A DNA stretch of 64,000 bases from Flavobacteriales bacterium. GTDB lineage: Bacteria > Bacteroidota > Bacteroidia > Flavobacteriales_F > PHOS-HE28. A program made the translations under genes and the position numbers. The stretch is taken from assembly GCA_016712535.1 (NCBI GenBank), contig JADJQW010000004.1, positions 62,001 to 126,000 on the forward strand, in the 5' to 3' direction. How positions within the stretch are numbered: position 1 is the first letter of the stretch; the number at the start of each line of letters is the position of its first letter. Below are positions 43,101-50,479 of this stretch, in pieces. The notes under the pieces are model-generated. The model was not told the DNA's origin, did not search any database, and saw only the letters and a program-made list of their open reading frames with translations.

Positions 43101-45538
43101 AGCCGCAGGATCCCGCAAGCCCGTTCCCGCTGGTGAACCATTCTTACCTCCTGCGAACCGGGGCTGATCTGCAACCCCAATGGCACTGGACCGGGGGCAA
43201 TCGATTCACCGTGCTCTATGATGTGGCCATTGCCCCCGATAACTCGATTTACGCGTTGGCGGGCTTCACGGCTACCGGGGTCCTCAAGGGCTCGAATGGA
43301 CAAGCCATCGGAATGGGTTCGGGAACGGTGAATTCGGACTATGCCGTGCTGCACTTTGATTCAGAGGGCGGATTCGTAGCGGCCGATCAGGGTGAATTCG
43401 GTTCCGGAACCGCATTCAACTTTAGGCAGGATGAATGCGGCAATCTCCATGTGATTGCGCTCACCCCAGCCGCCGGTTGGGGGACGGAGCATAGTTGGGT
43501 GAGCTGCAACGGTTGCACCGACAACATGAAGCTATTCGTGATTGACGTTGGCGGTTGCTCGACGAGCTGCTTCTCGGCTTATGACCCTTCGTTCCGCGAT
43601 GCCGCGCTGCTTACATTATCGTTGAGCGACACCAATGACCCGACGCCTCAGGTGCGAGTGACAGTGCGCAACATGGGCCAGGTGACCGCGAATCAAATCG
43701 TGATTGGCTATCGGGTGAACGAAGGGCCGCCACAGTATGTCCAATGGAACGGTTCGCTGGCTTACACCGAGTCAATCCAGGACTTCCCGATTACGTCGCT
43801 TTCTTACCTTAACCGCTATTCGAACCGTGTAGTGGCCTGGATTGACCAAGTGAATGGCGCTCAGGACGACCTTGCGGCCAACGATACCCTGCGGCTCACG
43901 CATGTGATGTGCTTCGAGCCGATGCACGGCACCTACAATTGCGGCAGCGCCGGCGCCGACTTCCTCGCTTTGGCTGAAGTGACTCAAGCCCTTGCGAATT
44001 GCGGCATAAGCTCCACGACACTGATCAGGATAGCTCCAGGTAGCTACCACGAGCAAGTCAATGTCCGCCCGATTCCCGGTGTGACCCAAGCCGATACGGT
44101 TGTTTTCGCTTCGGCATTGAATGACAGCGCCAGTGTACGCTTGAGGTTCGCGCCAGGCAGTGAATTGACGTACAATTCGGTGGTCGTGTTGAACGATAGT
44201 GTTCAAGGGGTGAGCTTCAGGGACATGACCCTGGAGAACACGGTACAGGGATCGGGCAATGTGATCATGACCTACCGGAGGTGGTGTACGGACCTCAACG
44301 TAGTCCGCTGCAGATTCGTGGGCACCCCGAACACATCGCAAACTTGTTTGCTCGGGGACCGCGGCTCACGAAGGATCCGTATAGACTCTTGCACATTCGA
44401 GTACGGGTCATCCGGGATTCATCTCTTCGGGGTGAACAGTCCGAGCAGCCCAACACTCATTGATTCGTTGACTTGGGTCAGGGGCAATGTCCTCCTGAAT
44501 CAGAGAATACGGTCCATGTTCCTGGACACGCACGTCGGCTTGGTGATCCAGGACAACACGATCATTTCGGATGATGTCTACAACGCGGATAACTATTCTG
44601 CCATCAGGGCCTACACCAAAGGGAGTATACCGAATGCCTTCGACCGCAACTTCATCCGGGTCGCCACAACGGCCGCTCCGATCAACGGCGGTTCTAGCCC
44701 AAATCCATACCTGGTCCTTCTCTACTACATCGAGACATCCGGCGTCAGGAATTCCGTTCGGAACAACATGATTTTCAATCCGCTACAGACAACGACCAGC
44801 GTCATACCAACTCTCTACTGCGATTGCAAGAATGCGGACTTCCTGCACAATACAGTGCGCGGCGTCGCTTTTCTGGCGGCACCAGCACCGCTCAGCACCG
44901 ATTCTATCGTGGTGCGGAACAATATCTTCATGACGGCGGCTTCGCATTATGCACTAGATGTTCCCGGAGCCCTGACGGGTTGGGTCTCTGACAACAATGT
45001 CTTCAGTTCAGGGCCGGCAGGTGACTACACCATTGTCTTTAGGCATCAGAGCTACAACCGGTCACTTTCCTGGTGGCAGACCAACACGGGTCTCGACCAG
45101 GGTTCCGTGCAGCAGCTACCAATCTTCGTTTCTGAAGACGACCCGCACCTGGAGCCAGGAGCCAACTTCTTCAGCTGCCCGAGACTTCAAAGCGTACCCG
45201 CGGATATCGATGGTGACCAGCGAGGACCATTGATTACCAGGCCAGGTGCTGATGAAGGTGATTTCAACGTCAGTCTTGAGGCATTGGCGCATAGCGCATC
45301 GGGCTTGGTGGCTGTGCCGAACCCGAGTAATGGCAATTTGACTTTGATCCGACCGGATCATGACCTGCCACGAGCGGATTACGTCATTCAGGATGCATCT
45401 GGTCGCGTCGTGCATCGGGGCAGAGCGGAAGCGGGCCAACGTAGCGTTCCCTTAAGTCTGGACCTAGCGCCCGGCGCCTACTACCTGAGCATAACGGGCC
45501 TCCCGCAGCAGATTGCGTTGCTCATCACGAGACGGTGA
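40124..45538 (+). CDS. T9SS type A-sorted mosaic secreted protein (1804 aa)
   Basis: A signal peptide (LLFGLLILLVPGTALPQ) is followed by a YCF48/BNR-like propeller at about 25-315 (TDAGLSWNMV, STNGGLNWSAV, TSDGGASWVLV repeats) and a PKD domain near 340-395 (GTYTVALLATNASGSGSATV). A region of SBBP-like beta-propeller repeats covers about 660-1100 (GYGIAADQEGNAYVTGRF, VAIAPDNSIYALAGF), then a right-handed beta-helix-like part at about 1270-1640 with many NNxI turns (VIQDNTIISDDVYN, NSVRNNMIFNPL). It ends in a type A sorting domain (VAVPNPSNGNLTLIRPD, YVIQDASGRVVHRG, LAPGAYYLSITG). The GC is visibly lower than its neighbours. It lies between two copies of the exporter tail, which suggests it was inserted there. 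The biological role is unknown. Confidence 0.85.
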   Translation: MRNALLFGLLILLVPGTALPQWSQLTVPSTEDLRSVHYRANGNVWLGAFDTLQWSSNNGNTFIERPTMVGPSPLFGLYLAVHAFDNDTAVITGTMFTGTVEAIYRTTDAGLSWNMVHTADVDLIDILWDFDFSQSPIGYAVGTNGRILRSADMGLNWTPIPSGTTWGLKRVVWAGGSNYLAAGTSAFLRSTNGGLNWSAVSGPTGAEDLVCVGGTCYATNGAQLWRTSDGGASWVLVGPAPGDVLEVLDTSTIIVAGDNGLYRSTTGGQYWDQFLLPGYQRVNRIDFHDAQNGIAVGENGYAIRTSNAGGQSIPLASVASPIGVFCAGDTLTFSNGGDPSYSYAWSVNGVTQSTDYHFTTVFAAPGTYTVALLATNASGSGSATVQMTVGAAPDVAPFAAFAVEDTLCLSSSTTISVPVSQSGVIYRLLRDGVPMGGTLSGGGPLSFPTGSINTPTTFSVIGYRITSCGSDTFEVSVPIAVPYVPPGTAWSFSEAEGCSPYTPIVRVQNSQIGFRYYVNSGPSYLGNGGVLDIPMSEVIGNATVTATVRVSLAGSPCPGVIVQSAQSIQVYQVTSGFYISQDPGNDNQHALVGQQRTITISPVASVIHAWDFGADATPPAYIGAPPPPFSFGAPGLKAVSLLASSPLGICTASVQQTIMVVDSAELSELPRCSETVAGLGAYIADMCLDPYNNRYLTGYWQVGNPMEQSFFAMKLDSAGNEIWRYMGPHSGASQSGSGGSYGYGIAADQEGNAYVTGRFDHEVRQIQGVSIVNPNFLVKFDPLGQLEWQFTSPGAKLKGVQVFGGDSIYVAGYNAWSGATFLQPSGNLHQYTVTPSDPQHGNAFLLALNAQGEVLNFDPFGYTHLVGSPSAMNTIDMNSDPLDSDDRYRCDPLLRKAPDGSLVVAGLMKTPQIGYAAWFDQAALVSHASAPIPQNRRQAFVLRYVPGMGVLSAHAVAGGDLQSIQGVSIATDGGVVLCGRFKSPFIYDGVSVEPQDPASPFPLVNHSYLLRTGADLQPQWHWTGGNRFTVLYDVAIAPDNSIYALAGFTATGVLKGSNGQAIGMGSGTVNSDYAVLHFDSEGGFVAADQGEFGSGTAFNFRQDECGNLHVIALTPAAGWGTEHSWVSCNGCTDNMKLFVIDVGGCSTSCFSAYDPSFRDAALLTLSLSDTNDPTPQVRVTVRNMGQVTANQIVIGYRVNEGPPQYVQWNGSLAYTESIQDFPITSLSYLNRYSNRVVAWIDQVNGAQDDLAANDTLRLTHVMCFEPMHGTYNCGSAGADFLALAEVTQALANCGISSTTLIRIAPGSYHEQVNVRPIPGVTQADTVVFASALNDSASVRLRFAPGSELTYNSVVVLNDSVQGVSFRDMTLENTVQGSGNVIMTYRRWCTDLNVVRCRFVGTPNTSQTCLLGDRGSRRIRIDSCTFEYGSSGIHLFGVNSPSSPTLIDSLTWVRGNVLLNQRIRSMFLDTHVGLVIQDNTIISDDVYNADNYSAIRAYTKGSIPNAFDRNFIRVATTAAPINGGSSPNPYLVLLYYIETSGVRNSVRNNMIFNPLQTTTSVIPTLYCDCKNADFLHNTVRGVAFLAAPAPLSTDSIVVRNNIFMTAASHYALDVPGALTGWVSDNNVFSSGPAGDYTIVFRHQSYNRSLSWWQTNTGLDQGSVQQLPIFVSEDDPHLEPGANFFSCPRLQSVPADIDGDQRGPLITRPGADEGDFNVSLEALAHSASGLVAVPNPSNGNLTLIRPDHDLPRADYVIQDASGRVVHRGRAEAGQRSVPLSLDLAPGAYYLSITGLPQQIALLITRR

Positions 45539-45594
45539 GCAGGGGGAACTCAATCATCGCAACCGACAGGCTCCGGGAACTCGTATGGCACCAA

Positions 45595-45753
45595 ACGAGC
45601 CTCGTCATCCCGCACCGCCTCAGCACCATCCAGCATTGCGACGAGATCTGCGTGATCGTGGAAGGCGCCATCGTGGAGCGCGGCACGCACGCGGAGCTTT
45701 TTGCCAAGGGCGGGCACTACCGGAGGCTCTGCGACATGCAGGCGTTCGATTGA
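45595..45753 (+). pseudogene. Orphan 3' end of an ABC exporter gene (direct repeat, copy 2)
   Basis: The reading frame TSLVIPHRLSTIQHCDEICV to RRLCDMQAFD and stop corresponds to the last 50 or so residues of the exporter ending at 40064, including the switch histidine (here preceded by Pro instead of Ala). Nothing upstream of 45595 resembles the exporter; the 56 nt after the secreted-protein stop are unrelated. A GTG at 45535 could open a 72-aa frame through it, but no promoter or folded domain supports a product. It probably marks the original exporter end next to the acyltransferase gene. Confidence 0.8.
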
Positions 45754-45765
45754 GGGGCGCACGGG

Positions 45766-45773
45766 TACTTTCA
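45766..45773 (+). promoter_or_regulatory. -7 box TACTTTCA for the acyltransferase gene
   Basis: This is one base from TAnnTTCG, 5 nt before the ATG at 45779 and only 12 nt past the orphan exporter tail. Confidence 0.4.
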
Positions 45774-45778
45774 CCCCG

Positions 45779-46867
45779 ATGCAATCCCGCGTCTTCGGCC
45801 TCGATCTCATGCGCGCCGCGGCCATCCTGCTGGTGGTGTTCTGGCACAGCGCCGATGTGCTGCGGGCGGCCGTTCCAGGCATTGCGCTGCCGCCTCACGT
45901 CGATGGGGTGGACCTTTTCTTCGTGCTCAGCGGTTACCTGATCGGCGGCATCCTGCTGCGCAACGCGGCCATGGATGGGGCGCCGTGGCACCTCCGCCTG
46001 CTCGACTTCTGGCAGCGCCGATGGCTGCGCACGTTGCCCAACTACTACCTCTTCCTGGCGGTGAACATCGCGTTGGTCCTCGCTGGCTTCTCTGGCGGCA
46101 TCATCAATCACAATACGTGGATCTACGCGGTCTTCCTGCAGAACCTCTATAAGCCGGTGGACCTCTTCTTCTGGGAGTCGTGGTCGCTGGTGGTGGAGGA
46201 GTGGTTCTACCTGCTCTTCCCGGTCCTGCTCTTCAGCGCGATCGCGCTCACGGGCATTGCGGCACGGCGCGCTTACCTGCTGCTGGCGCTGCTTTTCGTC
46301 GTCGCGCCGATGCTCGTGCGCTTCGAATTGGCGCCCGAAGCACCCACGCTTTGGCACATGGAGCAGGGCTTGCGCAAGCTGGCGATCACGAGGCTCGATG
46401 CCATCGGCTGGGGCATCCTCGCCGCGTGGCTGCATCAGCGCTTCCCGTCCATGTGGAAGCATGTGCGTTGGCCGCTGGGGATCGTTGGCATGGCGGGCAT
46501 GCTCGGGTGCGCGGTGGCTTATGGCGCGGATCGGCTCCCCTTCAGCAGCACGCATTACTTCACGTTGAATGCGCTATCCATGGCGCTGCTGCTGCCCGTG
46601 CTCTCCACATGGACACGCACGCCGCGCTGGGGCGGTGCCATCGTCTTCATCAGCCTCGTGAGCTATGCGCTCTACCTCGTGCATCAGCCCATGCGCTATG
46701 TCTTCAACCGCTGGTTCGCGGTGGAGCACGAAGCAGGTCTCTTGCTTCCGTTGCTGCTGTACTGGATCGCCTGCATCGCATTGAGCTGGCTCGTGTACCG
46801 CTTCTGGGAGCGCCGGTTCATGGCGCTTCGCGATGGGATCAGCTTGAGGTTGGGTGCTGCAGGTTGA
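45779..46867 (+). CDS. Acyltransferase 3 family membrane protein (OafA/YrhL-like)
   Basis: This 362-aa protein has about ten hydrophobic segments. Family marks are FGLDLMRAAAILLVVFWHSA with the catalytic His, GVDLFFVLSGYLIGGILLR, the DFWQRRWLRTLPNYY arginine motif, and SLVVEEWFYLLFP. These enzymes O-acetylate cell-surface polysaccharide or lipid-linked sugars using a cytoplasmic acyl donor. The start at 45779 follows the candidate -7 box by 5 nt; an in-frame upstream extension would run through the exporter tail and is rejected. It is convergent with hflX. Confidence 0.9.
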   Translation: MQSRVFGLDLMRAAAILLVVFWHSADVLRAAVPGIALPPHVDGVDLFFVLSGYLIGGILLRNAAMDGAPWHLRLLDFWQRRWLRTLPNYYLFLAVNIALVLAGFSGGIINHNTWIYAVFLQNLYKPVDLFFWESWSLVVEEWFYLLFPVLLFSAIALTGIAARRAYLLLALLFVVAPMLVRFELAPEAPTLWHMEQGLRKLAITRLDAIGWGILAAWLHQRFPSMWKHVRWPLGIVGMAGMLGCAVAYGADRLPFSSTHYFTLNALSMALLLPVLSTWTRTPRWGGAIVFISLVSYALYLVHQPMRYVFNRWFAVEHEAGLLLPLLLYWIACIALSWLVYRFWERRFMALRDGISLRLGAAG

Positions 46868-46942
46868 GTGAGGGGCAGGTTCAGGGGTGATGCGTATCGC
46901 TCAACCCTCAGCCTCGAATCAACCTTCAACCCTCAACCCTCC
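46862..46942. repeat. CAACCCTC-rich short repeats between convergent genes
   Basis: Copies of TCAACCCTC or near matches recur at about 46910-46942, and GGTTGAG at 46863-46869 can pair with CTCAACC. The element could end transcription from both the acyltransferase and hflX, but it lacks a U-tract. Confidence 0.4.
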
Positions 46943-48156
46943 AAGTACTCGTCCTTGAAGAGCAGGTCGCTTTCGTAGGGATAGCGCGCGATGTGCAGCG
47001 CCTTCACGCGCTCGTACAGGAGCTTGCGCAGACCATCGATGTTGGTGCGGTCGGCTGCGCTGATGAAGATGCACTCTTCATGCGTCATGCGCGCGATCCA
47101 CGTGGCTTTGAGCTCTTCCAGCGTGAATTGCTCCACGCGTTTCGGGGCGAGGTCGTCCGGGTCGTGGGGCGCAGGCCGGTACGCGTCGATCTTGTTGAAG
47201 ATCACGATCACAGGTTTGTCTCCAGCGCCGATCTCGTTAAGCGTCTGCTTCACGGTCTCGTACTGTTCCTCGAAGTTGTGGTGGCTGATGTCCACCACGT
47301 GCAGCAGCAGGTCGGCCTCGCGGGTCTCATCCAGCGTGCTCTTGAAGCTCTCGATGAGTTGGTGCGGCAGCTTGCGGATGAAGCCCACGGTATCGCTGAG
47401 CAGGAAAGGCAGGTTGCCGAGCACCACCTTGCGCACGGTGGTATCGAGGGTGGCGAAGAGCTTGTTCTCGGCGAAGACTTCGCTCTTGCTCAGCACGGTC
47501 ATCAAGGTGCTCTTGCCCACGTTGGTGTAGCCTACCACCGCCACGCGCACCAGCTTGCCGCGGTTGCCGCGCTGAGTGGCCATCTGCTTGTCGATGTCCT
47601 TGAGCTGGCCTTTGAGCAGCGCGATGCGGTCGCGGATCAGGCGCCGGTCGGTCTCGATCTCCTTTTCGCCCGCGCCGCCGCGGGTGCCGGTGCCGCCGCG
47701 CTGGCGCTCGAGGTGCGTCCATAATTTGGTGAGGCGCGGCAGCATGTACTCGTACTGCGCCAGCTCCACCTGCTTCTTGGCATGCGCGCTGCGGGCCCTA
47801 CGGGCGAAGATGTCGAGGATCAAGCGCGGCCGGTCGAGCACCGGCCTCGCGATGGCCTTCTCCAGGTTGCGCTGCTGCGCGGGCGTGAGCTCGTCGTCGA
47901 AGATCACGCAGTCCGCGCCGTTGGTCTCCATCCATTCCTTCACCTCCGTGAGCTTGCCGCTGCCGATGTACGAGCGGCCATCGGGCGTGTGCAGGCGCTG
48001 GGTGAAGCGCTTCAGCGTGGTGATGCTCGCGGTGGTGGCCAGGAACTCGAGCTCGTCGAGGTACTCCTTCACCTGCTCGGGCGATTGCGCGTCGGTGATC
48101 AGCCCCACGAGCACCGCCTTCTCGGCCTTGCCAGCGATCTCGAGCGATTCGATCAT
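46933..48156 (-). CDS. hflX: GTPase HflX
   Basis: This 407-aa protein has the HflX N-terminal domain (ALVGLITDAQ-like start, YIGSGKLTEVKEWMETNGAD, FDDELTPAQQRNLEKAI), a linker with GGTGTRGGAGEKEIETDRRL, and a GTPase domain with G1 VVGYTNVGKST, switch region LFATLDTTVRKV, G3 LSDTVGFIRKLP and G4 IFNKID. HflX binds the 50S subunit and splits stalled ribosomes under stress. The start overlaps the cytochrome c stop by 4 nt, so it is translated within that operon. The C-terminus ends at the CAACCCTC repeat region. Confidence 0.93.
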   Translation of the reverse strand: MIESLEIAGKAEKAVLVGLITDAQSPEQVKEYLDELEFLATTASITTLKRFTQRLHTPDGRSYIGSGKLTEVKEWMETNGADCVIFDDELTPAQQRNLEKAIARPVLDRPRLILDIFARRARSAHAKKQVELAQYEYMLPRLTKLWTHLERQRGGTGTRGGAGEKEIETDRRLIRDRIALLKGQLKDIDKQMATQRGNRGKLVRVAVVGYTNVGKSTLMTVLSKSEVFAENKLFATLDTTVRKVVLGNLPFLLSDTVGFIRKLPHQLIESFKSTLDETREADLLLHVVDISHHNFEEQYETVKQTLNEIGAGDKPVIVIFNKIDAYRPAPHDPDDLAPKRVEQFTLEELKATWIARMTHEECIFISAADRTNIDGLRKLLYERVKALHIARYPYESDLLFKDEYLEG

Positions 48157-48479
48157 CTCGCCTTTCCCAGCGTGCGCGTGTAGTCCACCACCGCTTCGAT
48201 CTCCTTGGCCGTGAGCACGTTCTTGTAGGGCATCATCTTCCCTTTGCCGTTGGAGACCTGTGCGATCATCTCAGCTCGGCTCAGCACCGATGCGGTCAGG
48301 TCCTTGGCCTCGTTGAAGCCCAATTTCCCATTGGCGCCGTGGCAGAGCTCGCAGTGCATCTTATAGACCTGCGCGCCTTTGGGCGCCCCATCGGCAGTGG
48401 CGGGCGAAGGGGCCATCGCATTGCCGCAGGCAATCGCGAGCAGCACCAACGGCGAGATGACGGATGCTGCGCGGATCAT
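48153..48479 (-). CDS. Small mono-heme c-type cytochrome, probable lipoprotein
   Basis: The 108-aa start at 48479 overlaps the upstream stop by 4 nt; an alternative ATG lies 6 nt earlier. The N-terminus (VISPLVLLAIAC) is a signal sequence ending at a cysteine, suggesting lipidation. It has a single heme site CELCH and a later Met in GKGKMMPYKNVLTAKEIEAV as the likely axial ligand, the usual class I cytochrome c layout. It follows the 4-TM protein gene and overlaps hflX, so the three are co-transcribed. The redox partner is not evident. Confidence 0.88.
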   Translation of the reverse strand: MIRAASVISPLVLLAIACGNAMAPSPATADGAPKGAQVYKMHCELCHGANGKLGFNEAKDLTASVLSRAEMIAQVSNGKGKMMPYKNVLTAKEIEAVVDYTRTLGKAR

Positions 48480-48910
48480 AGCCATCCCTTGCCGAAGGTG
48501 CGGCCGATCTCCGTGAGCGGCCACGGTGTGGCGTAGAGCATGAGCGCCAGGGCGATGCCGTAAGGAATGGCGATGAGCATCTGCTTCCGCCGCTCATCCT
48601 GGGCGCGCTTGCTCAGCATACGGCCTGTTGTGACCAGCGCGATGGCGAGCACCATGCTGCCGATGTGGACGTGCATGATGTAATTCTGCCAGGCACCGGC
48701 ATCCTTGCTGTGGAAGGCTGCGGCGTTGGTGGCGTAAAGCACGATCCCGAACACGAGCTGGATGTGGCAGATGACCATGGCCCAGATCGTGGCCATGCGC
48801 TCCCATATGATGATGGGCCGCTGCATCAGCCAACCGCGCAGGTTCACCAGGAAGGCGACCAGCACCAGCAGGATCACGGCGTAACGGAGCAGGCTGTGAA
48901 CGAAGACCAT
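48476..48910 (-). CDS. Four-helix membrane protein of unknown function, possibly cytochrome b-like
   Basis: This 144-aa protein has four hydrophobic segments: LLRYAVILLVLVAFLVNLRG; IWAMVICHIQLVFGIVLYAT; MHVHIGSMVLAIALVTTGRM; and IAIPYGIALALMLYATPWPL. Histidines in helices 2 and 3 (VICHIQ, IMHVHIGS) could bind heme. Its pairing with a cytochrome c supports a redox role, but no named family is certain. A TACCTTCG box ends 21 nt before the ATG, making it the operon's first gene. Confidence 0.7.
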   Translation of the reverse strand: MVFVHSLLRYAVILLVLVAFLVNLRGWLMQRPIIIWERMATIWAMVICHIQLVFGIVLYATNAAAFHSKDAGAWQNYIMHVHIGSMVLAIALVTTGRMLSKRAQDERRKQMLIAIPYGIALALMLYATPWPLTEIGRTFGKGWL

Positions 48911-48931
48911 GGCCGGTTGTAGTTGCGGGGC

Positions 48932-48939
48932 CGAAGGTA
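48932..48939 (-). promoter_or_regulatory. -7 box TACCTTCG for the membrane protein-cytochrome c-hflX operon
   Basis: This exact TAnnTTCG on the minus strand ends 21 nt before the ATG at 48910 and lies in the 45-nt gap after the transporter gene. Confidence 0.5.
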
Positions 48940-48955
48940 GGAGCGTTGGAGGCCC

Positions 48956-50371
48956 CTATCCAGCGAACACCGCCACGCTGGCACCGAGGAACACCATGCC
49001 GGCCACGACCAGCCACAGCATGAGCTTCCAGATCCATTTCAGCCACAGGTTGAAAGGGATGCCGGCGATCTCGAGGATGCCCATGGTGACGCCGCTGGTT
49101 GGGATGATGAAGTTGCACAGGCCATCGCCGAGCTGGAAGGCGATCACAGCGCTTTGCCGGGGTATGTGCAGCAGGTCGGCCAAAGGGGTCATCACCGGCA
49201 TGGTGAGCGCGGCCTGTCCGCTGCCGCTGGGCACGAAGAAGTTGATCGCGAACTGCACGAAGAACATGAGCTGGGCCGAGACCGCGGCCGGCAGACCGCT
49301 GATGGCGGCGCTCATGCCGTGGAGCACTGTATCAACCACCTGGCCCTCTTGCATCACGATCAGCACGCTGCGGCTCAGGCCGATGAGCAAGGCCGCGCCC
49401 ACCATGTCGCGCGCGCCCGCCACGAAGCTCTTGGCCGCCTTCTCGGCGCTCACACCTCCGATGATCGCCGCCAGCACCCCCATGCCGATGAAGAGGCCTG
49501 CGATCTCCTCGATGTACCAGTCGAACTTGTTCACCCCGATGATGAGCGCTATAATGGTGAGCGCGAAGAGCACCAGCACCGTGATGCGCCGTGCAGTCAA
49601 GGGCCGCTCGCCCAAGCCGCCGGTATCTGCACCCGCGCTGGCCCGGCCGTGCAGCAGTCCGGCCTTCGGGTCCTTCTCGATCCTGGCTGCATAGCGCATC
49701 ACGAACACGATCGCGATCATTGTGAGCACGGCCCATTGCACCATGCGGAACTCCCAACCGCTGAAGAGCGGCAATTCGCTCAGCCCTTGCGCGATGCCCA
49801 CCGTGAACGGATTGAAAGCCGCGCCCGCGAAGCCCACGCCCGATCCGAGGAAGGGGATGGCCACGCCCACCACGGCATCCCAGCCCATGCTGCGCGCCAA
49901 CGGTATGGTGATCATCAGGAAGACCAGCACTTCCTCGGCCATGCCGAAGGTGTTCCCCCCAATGCTGAAGGCCAGCATGAGCATGGGGATCACCACTCGT
50001 TTCCGGCCCGGATGCTCCTTCGCCCATCGCAGCACGCGGTAAAGCCCTGCATCGATCGCGCCCGTCGCGTTCAGCACGGCGAAGGCGCCGCCGATCAATA
50101 GCACGAACGCGATGATCATGGCAGCTTGATGGTCCGTGAAGCCTTTCACCGGAGCGGTGAAGAAGCCGTACCAGGGCACCGGCGTGGCATCCACAGCGTG
50201 GTAGGTGCCGGGCACTACGGCCGTGCGGGTGCCCGCTTCGGTCTGCACTTCTACCCGTTCGAAGGAGCCTGCGGGCACCAGCCAGGTGCAGACCACGGCC
50301 AAGGCGAGGACAGCGGCGATGATCAGAAGCGCATCGGGCGCCTTGCGCGTTGGACTGGCAGGAGCTGGCAT
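48956..50371 (-). CDS. YfcC family (DcuC-like) transporter
   Basis: This 471-aa protein has 11-13 hydrophobic segments. Family features are CTWLVPAGSFERVEV near the N-terminus, FTDHQAAMIIAFVLLIGGAF, SIGGNTFGMAEEVLVFLMIT, FLGSGVGFAGAAFNPFTVGI and the late FFVPSGSGQAALTMPVMTPL plus IPTSGVTMGILEIAGIPF. Relatives take up C4-dicarboxylates, or exchange or import peptides and basic amino acids, so the substrate is open. A TACTTTGG element lies 4 nt before the ATG. The gene is followed by a separate promoter for the cytochrome operon. Confidence 0.87.
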   Translation of the reverse strand: MPAPASPTRKAPDALLIIAAVLALAVVCTWLVPAGSFERVEVQTEAGTRTAVVPGTYHAVDATPVPWYGFFTAPVKGFTDHQAAMIIAFVLLIGGAFAVLNATGAIDAGLYRVLRWAKEHPGRKRVVIPMLMLAFSIGGNTFGMAEEVLVFLMITIPLARSMGWDAVVGVAIPFLGSGVGFAGAAFNPFTVGIAQGLSELPLFSGWEFRMVQWAVLTMIAIVFVMRYAARIEKDPKAGLLHGRASAGADTGGLGERPLTARRITVLVLFALTIIALIIGVNKFDWYIEEIAGLFIGMGVLAAIIGGVSAEKAAKSFVAGARDMVGAALLIGLSRSVLIVMQEGQVVDTVLHGMSAAISGLPAAVSAQLMFFVQFAINFFVPSGSGQAALTMPVMTPLADLLHIPRQSAVIAFQLGDGLCNFIIPTSGVTMGILEIAGIPFNLWLKWIWKLMLWLVVAGMVFLGASVAVFAG

Positions 50372-50375
50372 GCGG

Positions 50376-50383
50376 CCAAAGTA
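50376..50383 (-). promoter_or_regulatory. -7-like box TACTTTGG for the YfcC-family gene
   Basis: On the minus strand TACTTTGG ends 4 nt before the start at 50371. It departs from TAnnTTCG at one position, where G replaces C. Confidence 0.35.
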
Positions 50384-50479
50384 GGCGGATGACGGGGATT
50401 GACCAGATGCATCAGGGCCCGAACGATGACGCGTTCATCCGATACGTTGCCGACCTTGCGCGCTGCAACGTAGATCAGC

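Noticed and set aside
40124..45538. Transposon or prophage as the vehicle of the 5.4-kb insertion
   Set aside because: No transposase, integrase, phage gene or terminal inverted repeat is present inside the bracketed interval.
45535..45753. Small 72-codon gene starting at GTG 45535
   Set aside because: The frame only passes through the orphan exporter tail; the first 20 codons are unrelated filler and there is no promoter.
46868..46932. CAACCCTC repeats as a possible mobile-element or telomere-like remnant
   Set aside because: There are only a few imperfect copies in 40 nt, with no flanking duplication; better read as low-complexity intergenic DNA.
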